Shown: piece by piece, positions 1-9,587 of the stretch
How the letters are laid out: the number at the start of each line of letters is the position of its first letter
Numbering within the stretch: the stretch's first letter is position 1
The notes under the pieces: model-generated
What the model saw: only the letters and a program-made list of their open reading frames with translations
Databases searched by the model: none
Told to the model about the DNA's origin: nothing
Source of the DNA: Haladaptatus halobius
GTDB taxonomy: Archaea; Halobacteriota; Halobacteria; Halobacteriales; Haladaptataceae
Assembly (NCBI RefSeq): GCF_020618475.1
Contig: NZ_CP085335.1
Coordinates: 1,736,001 to 1,800,000, forward strand
DNA: 64,000 nucleotides
Reading direction: 5' to 3'
Position numbers and translations under genes: made by a program

Positions 1-884
1 TAACCAAGGAGATTACGCAGGGGGGAGGCGAAGCGGTGTACGTCGCCGCCGACGTCAGCGACCGGGACGACGTCCGCGAAATCGCCCGAGTGGCGGAGGA
101 GACGTACGGCGGTTTCGACACGTGGGTCAACGTCGCGGGCGTCTTCATCTACGGCAAACTGGAGGACACCCCCGTCGAGGATATGCGTCGGCAGTTCGAA
201 ACTAACGTCTGGGGGCTGCTGTACGGTTCGCTCGAAGCCGCCGATCGCCTGAAAGAGCGCGGCGGTGCGATAATCAACATCGGCAGCGCCCTGTCCGATC
301 GTGCCCTGCTACTGCAAGGCAGCTACTCGGCCTCCAAGCACGCCGTCAAAGGTTTCACCGACGCCCTTCGCATGGAACTGGAGGAAGAAGACGTGCCCGT
401 GTCCGTGACGCTCATCAAACCGAGCGCCATCGACACGCCGTACACGCAGCACGCGAAAAACTACATGGACAAGGAGGCGCAGCTACCGCCGCCCATCTAC
501 GCGCCGGAGACGGTGGCGCGCGCGATTCTGCACTCCGCGGAAAACCCGGAACGAGACGTGTTCGTCGGAGCGGGCGGCAAGAGTATCTCCATGCTCGGCT
601 ACTACGCGTCGAGTCTCATGGACACTATCATGGAAAAGGTGTTCTTCCCGTTGCAACGGAAGGACGATGCGCCGCGCCCGCGTGAACAGAACAGTCTCGA
701 CGGCCCGGCGGGCCACCTCGAAGAACGAGGCGGTTACGAGGGACACGTCGCCGAGAGGAGCCTCTACACCGAGGCGTCGTTGCGTCGGAGGGCTAACGCG
801 GTCGTCGCCGGTATCGCGGTCGTCGCTGCGCTGTTGTACGCACGCTACAGGGCGGCACGCGGCAAAGAAAAAGGGAGTACGTAA
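1..884 (+). CDS. Short-chain dehydrogenase/reductase with C-terminal membrane segment (5' end outside window)
   Basis: The reading frame is open from the first complete codon at base 3, so the gene begins upstream and its Rossmann glycine motif is missing here. The visible part runs from an acidic ADVSD strand through NVAG, the catalytic serine region (INIGSA) and the YSASK Tyr/Lys motif, which is the classical NAD(P)-dependent SDR order. The C-terminus is unusual for a soluble SDR: after a charged linker comes a hydrophobic stretch (AVVAGIAVVAALLYARY) and a basic tail, so the enzyme is probably membrane tethered. The substrate is unknown. It is followed by a 104-base gap before the antiporter gene. 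Confidence 0.88.
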   Translation, partial: TKEITQGGGEAVYVAADVSDRDDVREIARVAEETYGGFDTWVNVAGVFIYGKLEDTPVEDMRRQFETNVWGLLYGSLEAADRLKERGGAIINIGSALSDRALLLQGSYSASKHAVKGFTDALRMELEEEDVPVSVTLIKPSAIDTPYTQHAKNYMDKEAQLPPPIYAPETVARAILHSAENPERDVFVGAGGKSISMLGYYASSLMDTIMEKVFFPLQRKDDAPRPREQNSLDGPAGHLEERGGYEGHVAERSLYTEASLRRRANAVVAGIAVVAALLYARYRAARGKEKGST

Positions 885-988
885 CGGCTGCGTCTCGTGT
901 TACGTCGGTTTGCGGACCGAGAGAACCGAAGTTTCGGAACCCTGCCGATCGCCAAACCGATTTTCACCGTCGATGGCAAAGACGACGT

Positions 989-2257
989 ATGGTCGAGGCG
1001 TACGTCATCGTGCTGACGGCTCTCGGTGCCGTGATTCTCGCGGCCACCGTACTGCCGGAACTGCTCGGCGACCACGCCGTGTCCGTTCCCGTGGCGTACC
1101 TCGGTATCGGTGCGGTCGCGTTCTGGCTTCCGTTCGGGCTTCCTAACCCCGACCCGATAGCGCACAGCGACCTCACGGAGCGACTGGCGGAGTTCGTCGT
1201 CATCGTCTCGCTGATGAGCGCGGGACTGAAGATAGACCGACCGTTCTCGATAACGACGTGGACGTCGACGTGGCGACTGCTCGCGGTGACGATGCCCCTC
1301 ACCGTCGCCGGTGCCGCGATGATCGGCTGGTGGGCGCTCGGACTGGCGCCCGCCGGGGCGATACTGCTGGGCGCCGTCATCGCGCCAACCGACCCGGTTC
1401 TCGCCTCGGACGTGCAGGTCGGGCCGCCCGGCGAAGGCGAGCGGGTGACGCCCGAGGAGTCCGGCGGGCGAGAGCACGAGCACGAGGTTCGCTTCACACT
1501 GACCTCGGAGGCCGGTCTCAACGACGGCCTCGCGTTCCCCTTCACGAACGCTGCCATCGCCGTCGCCGTCGCGGGACTCGCACCTGTGGCGTGGTTGGGC
1601 GATTGGCTGCTCGTCGACGTGCTCTACAAAATCGTCGTCGGCACCGTTGCGGGCCTAGTGTTCGGCTGGTTACTGGCGAAACTCCTGTTTCGCTTCTCGC
1701 CGACGACGCGGCTCGCCAGCACGGTCGAAGGGACGGAGGCGCTGGCCGGGACGCTCCTCGTTTACGGCGCGACCGAACTGATTCACGGCTACGGCTTCAT
1801 CGCCGTCTTCGTCGCCGCGCTGGCGATACGACACTACGAGCGAACTGACGAGTACAATCTGGCGCTCCACGACTTCGCCGAGGTGGTCGAACGCCTGACG
1901 ATGGCCGTGTTGCTGGCGCTGTTTGGCGGGGCCCTCGCCACCGGCTTGCTCGACCACCTCACGTGGCCCGCCGCCGCGGTCGGCCTCGGGTTCGTCTTCG
2001 TCCTACGACCGCTCGCCGGAATGGCTGGTCTCGTCGGTTCGTCGGTCAGCGTGAGCGAGCGGGCGGTCATCTCCTTCTTCGGCATCCGCGGCGTCGGCTC
2101 GTTCTACTACCTCGCGCACGCGCTCAACGTGATCTCGATCGCCCGGTCTCGGCTCCTGTGGGCGCTCGTCGCCTTCGTCGTGGTCGTCTCCGTCGTCGTC
2201 CACGGAACGACCGCGTTCCCGGCGATGCGGGCGCTCGACCGCCGGGGCGAAGCCTGA
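989..2257 (+). CDS. Cation/proton antiporter, NhaP (CPA1) type
   Basis: This 422-residue polytopic membrane protein should exchange Na+ or K+ for H+ across the cytoplasmic membrane. Near residues 132-141 it carries the PTDPVLAS segment typical of CPA1 exchangers, and near 173-184 SEAGLNDGLAFP, with the conserved acidic residue of the transport site. An unusual charged, His/Glu-rich insert (about residues 150-168, including EHEHEV) lies between these two motifs. About 11-12 hydrophobic segments can be seen. The ATG start is at 989. The transported ion cannot be read from the sequence. Confidence 0.88.
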   Translation: MVEAYVIVLTALGAVILAATVLPELLGDHAVSVPVAYLGIGAVAFWLPFGLPNPDPIAHSDLTERLAEFVVIVSLMSAGLKIDRPFSITTWTSTWRLLAVTMPLTVAGAAMIGWWALGLAPAGAILLGAVIAPTDPVLASDVQVGPPGEGERVTPEESGGREHEHEVRFTLTSEAGLNDGLAFPFTNAAIAVAVAGLAPVAWLGDWLLVDVLYKIVVGTVAGLVFGWLLAKLLFRFSPTTRLASTVEGTEALAGTLLVYGATELIHGYGFIAVFVAALAIRHYERTDEYNLALHDFAEVVERLTMAVLLALFGGALATGLLDHLTWPAAAVGLGFVFVLRPLAGMAGLVGSSVSVSERAVISFFGIRGVGSFYYLAHALNVISIARSRLLWALVAFVVVVSVVVHGTTAFPAMRALDRRGEA

Positions 2258-2354
2258 CCGAGCGAAGTCCGCCGGAGCGGTTCGAGGAAACTGTCGGGCG
2301 AAACGCGACGGGCGGGCCACCATCCCTAACTCGGTCGTCGGCGAAGCTGACGGT

Positions 2355-2636
2355 ATGTCCCACCTCGAACGCGCCCGCGAGGAGGTACAGCGAGCCAGTG
2401 ACCACGCCGACGGCGAGGTTCAGGAGCAACTGCACTCCGTGGACGAAGGGCTCGGCGAACTGACCGACGGCGACAAGACCGGGAGCGGCGAACCGGAGGA
2501 CGAGGCGGATCGGTTCAACGAACTGGAGGAGAAACTTCGAGGTCTGATGGACGAGTCGGAGGGGGAACTGGAGGAGTCGCTTCGAAACGCGAGGGACGAG
2601 TTGGACGCGTATCGGCGGGAAGAGGATTTAGCGTGA
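2355..2636 (+). CDS. Small acidic coiled-coil haloarchaeal protein
   Basis: This 93-residue protein is strongly acidic and dominated by Glu/Asp/Arg heptad-like helices (for example ELEEKLRGLMDES), with no membrane segment and no cysteines. It resembles a conserved haloarchaeal family of unknown function (I believe DUF7553, not certain). The ATG follows the antiporter by about 100 bases on the same strand. No catalytic motif is visible, and the function is unknown. Confidence 0.75.
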   Translation: MSHLERAREEVQRASDHADGEVQEQLHSVDEGLGELTDGDKTGSGEPEDEADRFNELEEKLRGLMDESEGELEESLRNARDELDAYRREEDLA

Positions 2637-2716
2637 GGGCGTGTCGACGGGAAAATCTCGCAGGCCGCTACCCCTAAGTAACTCACTCCCGATTTTCCCC
2701 CTCTGGAGGGAAGACG

Positions 2717-2998
2717 ATGTCCGAAACCGAGAGCAAACAGACGACGGACCACGACGAGATTCGGAACTGGGTCGAAGAGAACGACGGACAGTCGGCGAAA
2801 GTCGAGGGAACCGGCGACGGCGGGGGGCTGCTCCGCATCGAATTCCCCGACGCGGGGAACGACGAGTCACTGGAGGAGATATCGTGGGACGAGTTCTTCG
2901 AAACGTTCGAGGAGAACGACCTCGCGCTCGTCTACCAAGAGGAAACGGAGGGCGGCGGCGAGAGCCGGTTCTCCAAGTTGGTGTCCCGCGAGGAATGA
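2717..2998 (+). CDS. Conserved haloarchaeal protein of unknown function, 93 aa
   Basis: The N-terminus is a helix-like DHDEIRNWVEE segment, followed by a glycine-rich turn (GGGLLRIEFP) and an acidic EEISWDEFFETFEEND helix ending in ALVYQEE. The pattern recurs in many haloarchaea as a hypothetical protein and is sometimes mislabelled as a glucan branching enzyme; nothing here supports that activity. The acidic composition is that of a cytosolic haloarchaeal protein. The ATG at 2717 follows a short pyrimidine/purine-mixed gap and has no clear Shine-Dalgarno site. Confidence 0.75.
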   Translation: MSETESKQTTDHDEIRNWVEENDGQSAKVEGTGDGGGLLRIEFPDAGNDESLEEISWDEFFETFEENDLALVYQEETEGGGESRFSKLVSREE

Positions 2999-3023
2999 CC
3001 GGCCGGAGCGAGCAACTTTAGCC

Positions 3024-4337
3024 ATGGCTTTCAACGAACCGCCGAGTACCGAGGGAATCGACGCCGCCGCGCAGGCCGTCCGCGAGCGAGCGCGACCCCT
3101 GGCCAACGAATCGACTCTCGATTCGCTCGTCGAGGCCGTCCGCGACTCGCGCTGCGTCATGTTCGGCGAAGCGACGCACGGCACGAGCGAGTTCTACCGC
3201 CTGCGGGCGAAGCTCACCGCGCGACTGCTCTGCGAGGAGAACTTCTCGTTCGTGGTCGTCGAAGGTGACTGGACGGACTGCTACGACGTGAACCGCTACG
3301 TGAAGGGCGAATCCGACGCGAACCACGCCCGCGACGTGCTGAGCGAGTTCGACCGCTGGCCGACGTGGATGTGGGCGAACTGGGAGGTCGTGGAGTTCGC
3401 GGAGTGGCTCCGGGAGCACAACCGGGATAGCGCGGAGAACGCCGGCTTCTACGGACTGGACGTGTACAGCCTGTTCGAGTCGATGGCGGCCGTGGTCGAC
3501 TACCTCGAAGACGTTGACCCCGAGGCGGTCGAACGCGCCAAGGACGCCTACAAGTGCTTCGAACCGTACGGCGAGGACGCGCGAGAGTACGGTCGCTCGA
3601 CCCGTCTCGTCCCCGACGACTGCGAGGACGAGGTGGTCGAAATTCTCGCGGAACTCCGCGACCGACGACCCCCGCACGACGCTGAGGACGGAGAGGCGCA
3701 CTTCAGCGCCGAGCAGAACGCGCTCGTGGCGGCCAACGCCGAGGAGTACTACCGGACGATGGTGCAGAGCAGCGCGGACTCGTGGAACGTCCGCGACCGA
3801 CACATGGCCGAGACGCTCGACCGACTGCTCGACCACCACGGCTCGGACTCCAAGGCCATCGTCTGGGCGCACAACACCCACGTCGGCGACGCCCGGGCGA
3901 CCACGATGGCCGAGCGCGACCGGCTGAACATCGGGCAACTCGCTAGGGAGCGGTACGGCGCGGACGACGTTTCGCTGGTCGGGTTCGGCACGCACCACGG
4001 CGAGGTCATCGCCGGAAAACGGTGGGGCGCGCCGATGGAACGGATGTCGATACCCGCCGGGCACGCGGGGAGCTATGAGGACGTCTTCCACCGAGCCGGG
4101 GCCGAGGACAAACTCCTCGTCTTCTCGGGAGACGGCGGCGAACTCGCGGAACGACGGGGACACCGCGCCGTTGGTGTCGTCTACGATCCGTCACACGAAT
4201 CGGGGAACTACGTGCCGACGGCGTTGTCGGAACGCTACGACGCGTTCGTCCACGTCGATGAGACGGAGGCGCTCCACCCGCTTCACATCGAGCCAGAGGG
4301 TACCGAGGAACCCGAAACGTACCCGTGGGGGATATGA
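3024..4337 (+). CDS. Erythromycin esterase family protein
   Basis: This 437-residue protein has the GEATHGTSE motif near residues 48-56 and VVEGDWTDCYDVNRY shortly after, the signature of the erythromycin esterase/EreA-like hydrolase fold. A second His-containing motif (WAHNTHVGDARAT) lies near residue 280. Family members use a conserved His/Glu arrangement, and chromosomal haloarchaeal copies have no established macrolide role, so the real substrate is unknown. The stop codon overlaps the start of the next gene in an ATGA, which indicates co-transcription with the glycosyltransferase. Confidence 0.88.
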   Translation: MAFNEPPSTEGIDAAAQAVRERARPLANESTLDSLVEAVRDSRCVMFGEATHGTSEFYRLRAKLTARLLCEENFSFVVVEGDWTDCYDVNRYVKGESDANHARDVLSEFDRWPTWMWANWEVVEFAEWLREHNRDSAENAGFYGLDVYSLFESMAAVVDYLEDVDPEAVERAKDAYKCFEPYGEDAREYGRSTRLVPDDCEDEVVEILAELRDRRPPHDAEDGEAHFSAEQNALVAANAEEYYRTMVQSSADSWNVRDRHMAETLDRLLDHHGSDSKAIVWAHNTHVGDARATTMAERDRLNIGQLARERYGADDVSLVGFGTHHGEVIAGKRWGAPMERMSIPAGHAGSYEDVFHRAGAEDKLLVFSGDGGELAERRGHRAVGVVYDPSHESGNYVPTALSERYDAFVHVDETEALHPLHIEPEGTEEPETYPWGI

Positions 4338-5254
4338 CGACGCCGACCGGCGACGAAGAACCGACCGTGAGCGTCGTCCTCCCCACGTACGACCGCGGCG
4401 ACGTCGTCGGGGACGCCATCGAGAGCGTGCTCGACCAAACGTACCGGAACCTCGAACTGCTGGTCGTGGACGGGGGGTCGACCGACGAGACGCTCGCCGT
4501 CGTCGAGTCCGCGGCCGACCCGCGACTGAGCTACCTCCGGCGGGACGAACCGGAGGGGGTGAGCGCCGCCCGAAACATCGGCATCCGCGCCGCAGAGGGG
4601 GAATTGGTGGCGTTCATCGACTCCGACGACAGGTGGCGGCGCGAGAAACTGCGAAAGCAGGTGGACGCGCCCCGGACGGAATCGGACTGTGGTGTCGTCT
4701 ACTGCGGCATGGAGAAGTCACACGGCGAGCCGATGACGAGGGACGGGCGGAGCGGCGACGTTCTAGAGGCGCTGCGACACCTTTCGATACCCACGTACAC
4801 GTCGCTTCTGTTGGTGACTCGGGAGGCGCTGGACGGCTGCGGAGGGTTCGACGAGCGACTCCCGTGCTTCGAGGATTGGGAACTCTGCCTGCGGCTCGCG
4901 CGCCGTTACTCCTTCGCGTACGTGGACGAACCGCTGGTGGTGAAAGGCGACGGCGGCGGTGGCGTCTCGGCCGACCCGGAGAACGTCGCCGCGGCGTATC
5001 GGCGGATTCGACGCGAATACGACCTCCCCGACGAGACGCGGGCGCAGTTCCTCGCCGACGCCGGAACGACCTATTGCGAGGACGGCCGACTTCGGGAGGG
5101 CCGACCGTATCTCCGGCGGTCGCTCGAACTGGATTTCAGGCCGAACGCGGCGGCCGCGCTGGCGTTCTCGCTCCCCGGGTCGCACGTGCTGTTCGACGCC
5201 CTGATCGAGCGCCTGTACGCGGTCGAGCACGCCTCCCGGCGACTACGATGGTGA
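4334..5254 (+). CDS. Glycosyltransferase family 2
   Basis: This 306-residue GT-A fold enzyme transfers a sugar from a nucleotide-sugar donor. The N-terminus reads VSVVLPTYDRGDVV and the metal-binding acidic motif is FIDSDD near residues 93-98. A later FEDWELCLR supplies the acidic residue typical of the acceptor site. I chose the ATG at 4334 because it overlaps the previous stop as ATGA; an in-frame GTG three codons earlier (4325) is possible. No membrane segment is obvious. It opens a run of glycan genes that extends to 14281. Confidence 0.87.
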   Translation: MTTPTGDEEPTVSVVLPTYDRGDVVGDAIESVLDQTYRNLELLVVDGGSTDETLAVVESAADPRLSYLRRDEPEGVSAARNIGIRAAEGELVAFIDSDDRWRREKLRKQVDAPRTESDCGVVYCGMEKSHGEPMTRDGRSGDVLEALRHLSIPTYTSLLLVTREALDGCGGFDERLPCFEDWELCLRLARRYSFAYVDEPLVVKGDGGGGVSADPENVAAAYRRIRREYDLPDETRAQFLADAGTTYCEDGRLREGRPYLRRSLELDFRPNAAAALAFSLPGSHVLFDALIERLYAVEHASRRLRW

Positions 5255-5298
5255 CTCCGCCAGTACAGTTACGGCGGAAGTGGTGGTAGAACTCAACC

Positions 5299-6777
5299 AT
5301 GGGGAAGCGGAAGCCGAACGTGTTGCTCGTCGTCGTCGACGCCTGTCGGGCGGACTACGTCGCGCCGTACGCCGACGACGCGAGGACGCCCGAAATCGAG
5401 TCGTTCGCCGAGGAATCGACCGTGTTCACTCGGGCCGTCAGCGCCGCGCCGTGGACGCTCCCGAGCGTCACGAGCATCCTGACCGGAAAGTATCCGCACG
5501 AACACGGAGCCACTTCGCGGGGGTTCCGGATGCGAGACGGACGGACGATAACCGAGGACCTGTCCGACACGGGCTACCGCTGTTTCCACGTCTCGCCGAA
5601 GACGTGGATCGGCGACTGGCTCCCCCAAGGTCGGGGGTTCGACGCCGTGCGGGAGTTCACGGGGCCGCGACACCGGTTCTTCGAGAGCGGGGCCGACGTT
5701 CGTCGACTCTCGAAGGGAGTCTCCCGGGGATGGAAGTGGTACGCCACGGTCGCCCGGCGGGCGCTCGATTCGGGGACGCCGCTCCGAAGTCTCGGCAACG
5801 CGGCGGCCTTCCGGTTCGCCGAGTCGACCGGCGACGCGTGGCTGGACGACGTTCGGGCCAGTAACCGGGCGGCCAACGTCGTGGACGAACAGGTGGCGGC
5901 GGACGACGACGAACCGTTCTTCGGTTACGTCCACCTCATGGATCCGCACCTTCCGTTCTACGTTCCGGATGAGTTTCGAACCGCCGACGTTCGCCCGCCG
6001 GGATGCGAGACGCTCTCGGACGAGCACATGTACATGCGGGCGCTCATGGACGATAGCTGGGCGCTTCGACTCGACGAGCGTCGATTGTCGAGCGCCGAGA
6101 AGCGTTACCTCCGCACGAGGTACGCCGACGAGGTAGAGTACGCGGACGCGGTCGTCGGGCGAATCCTCGACAGCCTCGAAGCGCACGGCCACGCGGACGA
6201 CACGATGGTCGTGCTCACCGCCGACCACGGGGAACACCTCGGCGAGCGCGCCGACGGACGAACGCTCGTCGACCACCAGACGTCGGTTCGTCTACCGCTG
6301 CTCAGGGTTCCGTTGCTGGTTCGATACCCGGGGCGGTTCGACGCGGACGAGCAGGACGACCTCGTCCAGACGACCTATGTCGCGGAGACGGTGCGCGCGC
6401 TCGCCGGGCTGGAACACGACCCGCGCAGGTCGCTGCTCGACGCCGACCGCGACGAACGAGGGGAGACGGCGCTCGCGGAGTACGCGGGCGTCGTCGCCTC
6501 CCACCCGCCGGACGACGTTCGGGACGAGCGACTGACGACGCATCGAACCAGCGCCGTCGCGGGCGAGTGGAAATTGGACAGGGTCGGCGACCGATGGCGG
6601 GCCGCGGAGATCGATTGGGATGCGAACGAGGCGCGCGAAATCGACCCCGAGGAGATGCCCGAAGGCGTGCGAGAGACGCTTCGTGCGGCACATCCTTCGG
6701 ACGAAGAGGTGGCCTCAGGGTCGCGGTCGGTTCCCGACGACGTGGAGCGGAACCTCCGAGAGTTGGGCTACATGTGA
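5299..6777 (+). CDS. Sulfatase-like alkaline-phosphatase-superfamily hydrolase
   Basis: This 492-residue member of the alkaline phosphatase/sulfatase superfamily has a metal-binding Asp14 in LLVVVDACRADY and a second metal cluster (TADHGEH) near residue 308. The nucleophile region reads APWTLPSVTSILTGKYP, with Thr53 where true sulfatases carry the formylglycine precursor Cys or Ser in CxPxR. That is the pattern of phosphatase or phosphotransferase relatives, so sulfate hydrolysis is not assured. No signal peptide is visible. It lies between two glycosyltransferases, with only three bases before the next start, so a role in trimming or transferring a charged group on a glycan is plausible. Confidence 0.82.
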   Translation: MGKRKPNVLLVVVDACRADYVAPYADDARTPEIESFAEESTVFTRAVSAAPWTLPSVTSILTGKYPHEHGATSRGFRMRDGRTITEDLSDTGYRCFHVSPKTWIGDWLPQGRGFDAVREFTGPRHRFFESGADVRRLSKGVSRGWKWYATVARRALDSGTPLRSLGNAAAFRFAESTGDAWLDDVRASNRAANVVDEQVAADDDEPFFGYVHLMDPHLPFYVPDEFRTADVRPPGCETLSDEHMYMRALMDDSWALRLDERRLSSAEKRYLRTRYADEVEYADAVVGRILDSLEAHGHADDTMVVLTADHGEHLGERADGRTLVDHQTSVRLPLLRVPLLVRYPGRFDADEQDDLVQTTYVAETVRALAGLEHDPRRSLLDADRDERGETALAEYAGVVASHPPDDVRDERLTTHRTSAVAGEWKLDRVGDRWRAAEIDWDANEAREIDPEEMPEGVRETLRAAHPSDEEVASGSRSVPDDVERNLRELGYM

Positions 6778-6780
6778 CCG

Positions 6781-8025
6781 ATGCACGTCTGTCTCCTCTC
6801 CGACGGCTACCCGCCGTGGGAGCGCGGCGGCGCGCAGAAAGTAGCCGCGCAACTCGCGCGAGGGTACGCCGAGCGCGGGCATCGAACGTCCGTCGTCACC
6901 ACGGTCGATTCGACCGTCGACGTCGGTCGGGCCACCATCGACGGGGTCGATGTGTATCGCATCTACTCGCCGCGCTGGCCGGCGCTGTTGCCGTACCTCA
7001 GCGTGTTCAATCCATTCGTCGTACCGCAGTGCGGGCGATTGTTCGACCTGCTCGACCCCGACGCGGTTCACGCGCAGAACGTCCACCGCCTCTCGAACCG
7101 GAGTCTGCGTCTGGCCGCCGAACGCGGGATTCCGGTCGTGAAGACGTACCACGACGCCGGAACCGTCTCCTACGGCGAACTCACCGACTTCGTCGAGCGA
7201 CATCCGGCGGAGGGAAAGCGACCGATTCCGACCGACTGGTATCGGGTGAATCCGCGGCGACAGTTCCGCGGGCAGGGGGTGCGCTACTTCCCGCTCAGGA
7301 ACCGACTGAACCGGCGGCACCTCGACCGCGATGTTTCGGTCGGCGTCGCCGTGAGCGACGAACTCCGACGGGCGCTCGAAGCGAACGGCGTCGCCTGCCA
7401 CGAAACGATCCACAACGGCGTCGACGCGTCCGAAGCGACCGCCGACGGGACGGCGTTCCGCAGGGAGCACGACCTCGACGGAACTCGATTCGTCCTGTTC
7501 GGAGGTCGAACCGGTTACAACAAGGGCGGCCACCATCTCGCTCGCGCGTTCGCGGGGGCCGCCGACGCCGTCGACGCGCCCGTCAGACTCGTCGTGACCG
7601 GCGACCGAGACTACGTTTCCGAGATGCGCGACGCGAGCGGCGAACGCGGCGACGATATCGTCACGACCGGATGGCTTCCGCGCTCGGAACTGCGCGCGGC
7701 GCTCTCGGCGGCGACCGTCGTCGCCACCCCGTCGGTGTTCCTCGACCCGTTTCCGACGACCAACCTGGAGGCGTTCGCGGCCGGAACGCCGGTTGTGACG
7801 ACGTGGTTCGGCGGGGCGAAGGAACTCGTGAACCACGGCGAGGACGGAATCGTCGTCAACCCCCGCGACGTGGACGCGCTTTCGGCGGCGCTTCGTCGTT
7901 TCCTCGCCGACCCGGAGCGCGCGTCGGCGTACGGTGCGGCGGGCCGTCGAAAGGTCGAACGCGAGTTCACCGTCGAGGGGACGGTGGACGACTACCTCGA
8001 CGTGCTCCGGCGCGCGATCGGGTGA
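6781..8025 (+). CDS. Glycosyltransferase family 4
   Basis: This 414-residue GT-B enzyme has an N-terminal glycine-rich acceptor-site segment (PPWERGGAQKVAAQLARGY), typical of GT4. The C-terminal donor domain carries the E-x7-E-like region TNLEAFAAGTPVV and ends in a helix that crosses back to the N-domain. It starts three bases after the sulfatase-like gene, so the two are very probably on one transcript. The acceptor and donor sugars are unknown. Confidence 0.88.
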   Translation: MHVCLLSDGYPPWERGGAQKVAAQLARGYAERGHRTSVVTTVDSTVDVGRATIDGVDVYRIYSPRWPALLPYLSVFNPFVVPQCGRLFDLLDPDAVHAQNVHRLSNRSLRLAAERGIPVVKTYHDAGTVSYGELTDFVERHPAEGKRPIPTDWYRVNPRRQFRGQGVRYFPLRNRLNRRHLDRDVSVGVAVSDELRRALEANGVACHETIHNGVDASEATADGTAFRREHDLDGTRFVLFGGRTGYNKGGHHLARAFAGAADAVDAPVRLVVTGDRDYVSEMRDASGERGDDIVTTGWLPRSELRAALSAATVVATPSVFLDPFPTTNLEAFAAGTPVVTTWFGGAKELVNHGEDGIVVNPRDVDALSAALRRFLADPERASAYGAAGRRKVEREFTVEGTVDDYLDVLRRAIG

Positions 8026-8350
8026 CGAAAATCGAGGGTTCCGCCCGTCTTGCGGTGACTCGTCCTGTACGGCCAGCGAGTTTATAGAAATTCGTCACGT
8101 AGCTGTATCGCCCGATATTTGTTAGGGTTCACCGCCGACGGAGGAAAATGACGGTGGGGTGGGGGACAATGAAACTAGATCAGAACGATACTGTTAGCCG
8201 ATTGGACGCTATCATCGGATGGTCAGCAAGCAACGATACGTATAGACGAACGAATGTGCGACGGAGCAGTTATCGGCCTACCGGCGGACGAACGGCGAAC
8301 GCGGAGCGTCGGTCGAACGCCGCCGGTCGGCGTCGAACGGAAGTGGTTCC
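8026..8350. other. Intergenic region, no gene seen
   Basis: No convincing coding frame is present in these 325 bases; a 68-codon frame near 8148 lacks acidic composition and looks random. An A/T-rich TTTATA-like element at 8081-8086 and a second weaker one near 8236-8244 could be promoters for the inositol-phosphate synthase gene that follows. The drop to lower GC supports a regulatory boundary inside the glycan cluster. Confidence 0.5.
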
Positions 8351-9583
8351 GTGAGCGAGATCGGCATCTGGCTCGTCGGCGCTCGCGGCAACATCGCCAC
8401 GACGGCAATGGTTGGCGCTCGCGCGGTGGCGTCCGGGGTGACCGACCCGACAGGGATGGTGACGGCGCGAAAACCGTGCACTGAACTCTCGCTTCCCGAC
8501 CTCGACGAGTTCGTCTTCGGCGGTCACGACATCCGAACCGGGAGCGTTCTGGAGTCCGCCCGTCGGCTCTCGGAGAACAACGGGACGCCGAGCGCGGCGA
8601 CGCTGTCGGCGGTCGAGGACGACCTGTCGGCCATCGACCAGCGCATCAGAACCGGTACGGCGCTCAACTGCGGCACCGCGGTCGCGGAGATGGCCGACGC
8701 GACCCCGCTCGAAGCCGACCGAACCGTCTCCGAAATCGTCGAGCGGATTCGGGACGACTACGACGAGTTCCGCCGGGCGAACGACCTCGACGCGGTCGTC
8801 GTCGTCAACGTCGCCTCGACGGAGCCGGTGCCGGACGACCCGGAGCGGTACGACAGCATCGATGCGTTCGAACGGGCCGTCGAGACCGACGACCGCGACC
8901 TTCCGGCGAGTTCGCTGTACGCCTACGCGGCGCTCGCCGAGGGACACCCCTACGCGAACTTCACGCCGAGCACCGGGAGCGCGCTCGGCGGGTTGCGCGA
9001 ACTCGCCGAGCGTGAGGGCGTTCCGCACATGGGCAACGACGGGAAGACCGGCGAATCGCTGGTGAAAGCCGCGCTCGCGCCGATGTTCGCCGGTCGAAAC
9101 CTCCGCGTTCGGTCGTGGGAGGGGCATAACATCCTCGGGAACACGGACGGCCACGTCCTCGAAGACGACACCAACAAGGAGGGCAAACTGGCGAGCAAGG
9201 GCGGAATCTTGGAGGGAATCCTCGACCCACCGTTCCACAACCGGGTTCGAATCGACTACACGCCGTCGCTCGACGACTGGAAGACGGCGTGGGACTACAT
9301 CCACTTCGAGGGCTTCCTCGACACGGAGATGACGATGCAGTTCACGTGGGAGGGTTCGGACTCGGCCCTCGCCGCGCCGCTGGTGCTCGACCTGGTTCGC
9401 CTGCTCGTCCACGCTGACGAACGGGGGAGAGCGGGGCTCCAGCGACAGTTGGCGTCGTTCTTCAAGTCCCCGCTCGACGTGGACGAACACGACCTCTCCC
9501 GGCAGTTCCGGCGACTGTCCGAGTACGCCGACAAGGGCGCGACTGGGGAGGGGGAGGCGACGACGGAAGCCACGACGGACTGA
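8351..9583 (+). CDS. ino1: Inositol-3-phosphate synthase
   Basis: This 410-residue protein should convert glucose-6-phosphate to myo-inositol-3-phosphate using bound NAD. The N-terminal WLVGARGNIATTAM is the Rossmann NAD-binding motif. Further family markers are NCGTAVAEMADAT, VVNVASTEP, NFTPSTGSALGGLRELA, MGNDGKTGESLVKAAL and the EGHNILGNTDG segment, in the expected order. The length fits archaeal members (about 360-420). The start is GTG at 8351. The next glycosyltransferase begins four bases after the stop, so the product probably feeds the surrounding glycan pathway rather than an isolated lipid route. Confidence 0.92.
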   Translation: MSEIGIWLVGARGNIATTAMVGARAVASGVTDPTGMVTARKPCTELSLPDLDEFVFGGHDIRTGSVLESARRLSENNGTPSAATLSAVEDDLSAIDQRIRTGTALNCGTAVAEMADATPLEADRTVSEIVERIRDDYDEFRRANDLDAVVVVNVASTEPVPDDPERYDSIDAFERAVETDDRDLPASSLYAYAALAEGHPYANFTPSTGSALGGLRELAEREGVPHMGNDGKTGESLVKAALAPMFAGRNLRVRSWEGHNILGNTDGHVLEDDTNKEGKLASKGGILEGILDPPFHNRVRIDYTPSLDDWKTAWDYIHFEGFLDTEMTMQFTWEGSDSALAAPLVLDLVRLLVHADERGRAGLQRQLASFFKSPLDVDEHDLSRQFRRLSEYADKGATGEGEATTEATTD

Positions 9584-9587
9584 GACC

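Noticed and set aside
8148..8354. 68-codon gene before the inositol-phosphate synthase
   Set aside because: The composition is Thr/Arg/Ser-rich with no acidic bias and no promoter fit; it overlaps the start of ino1.
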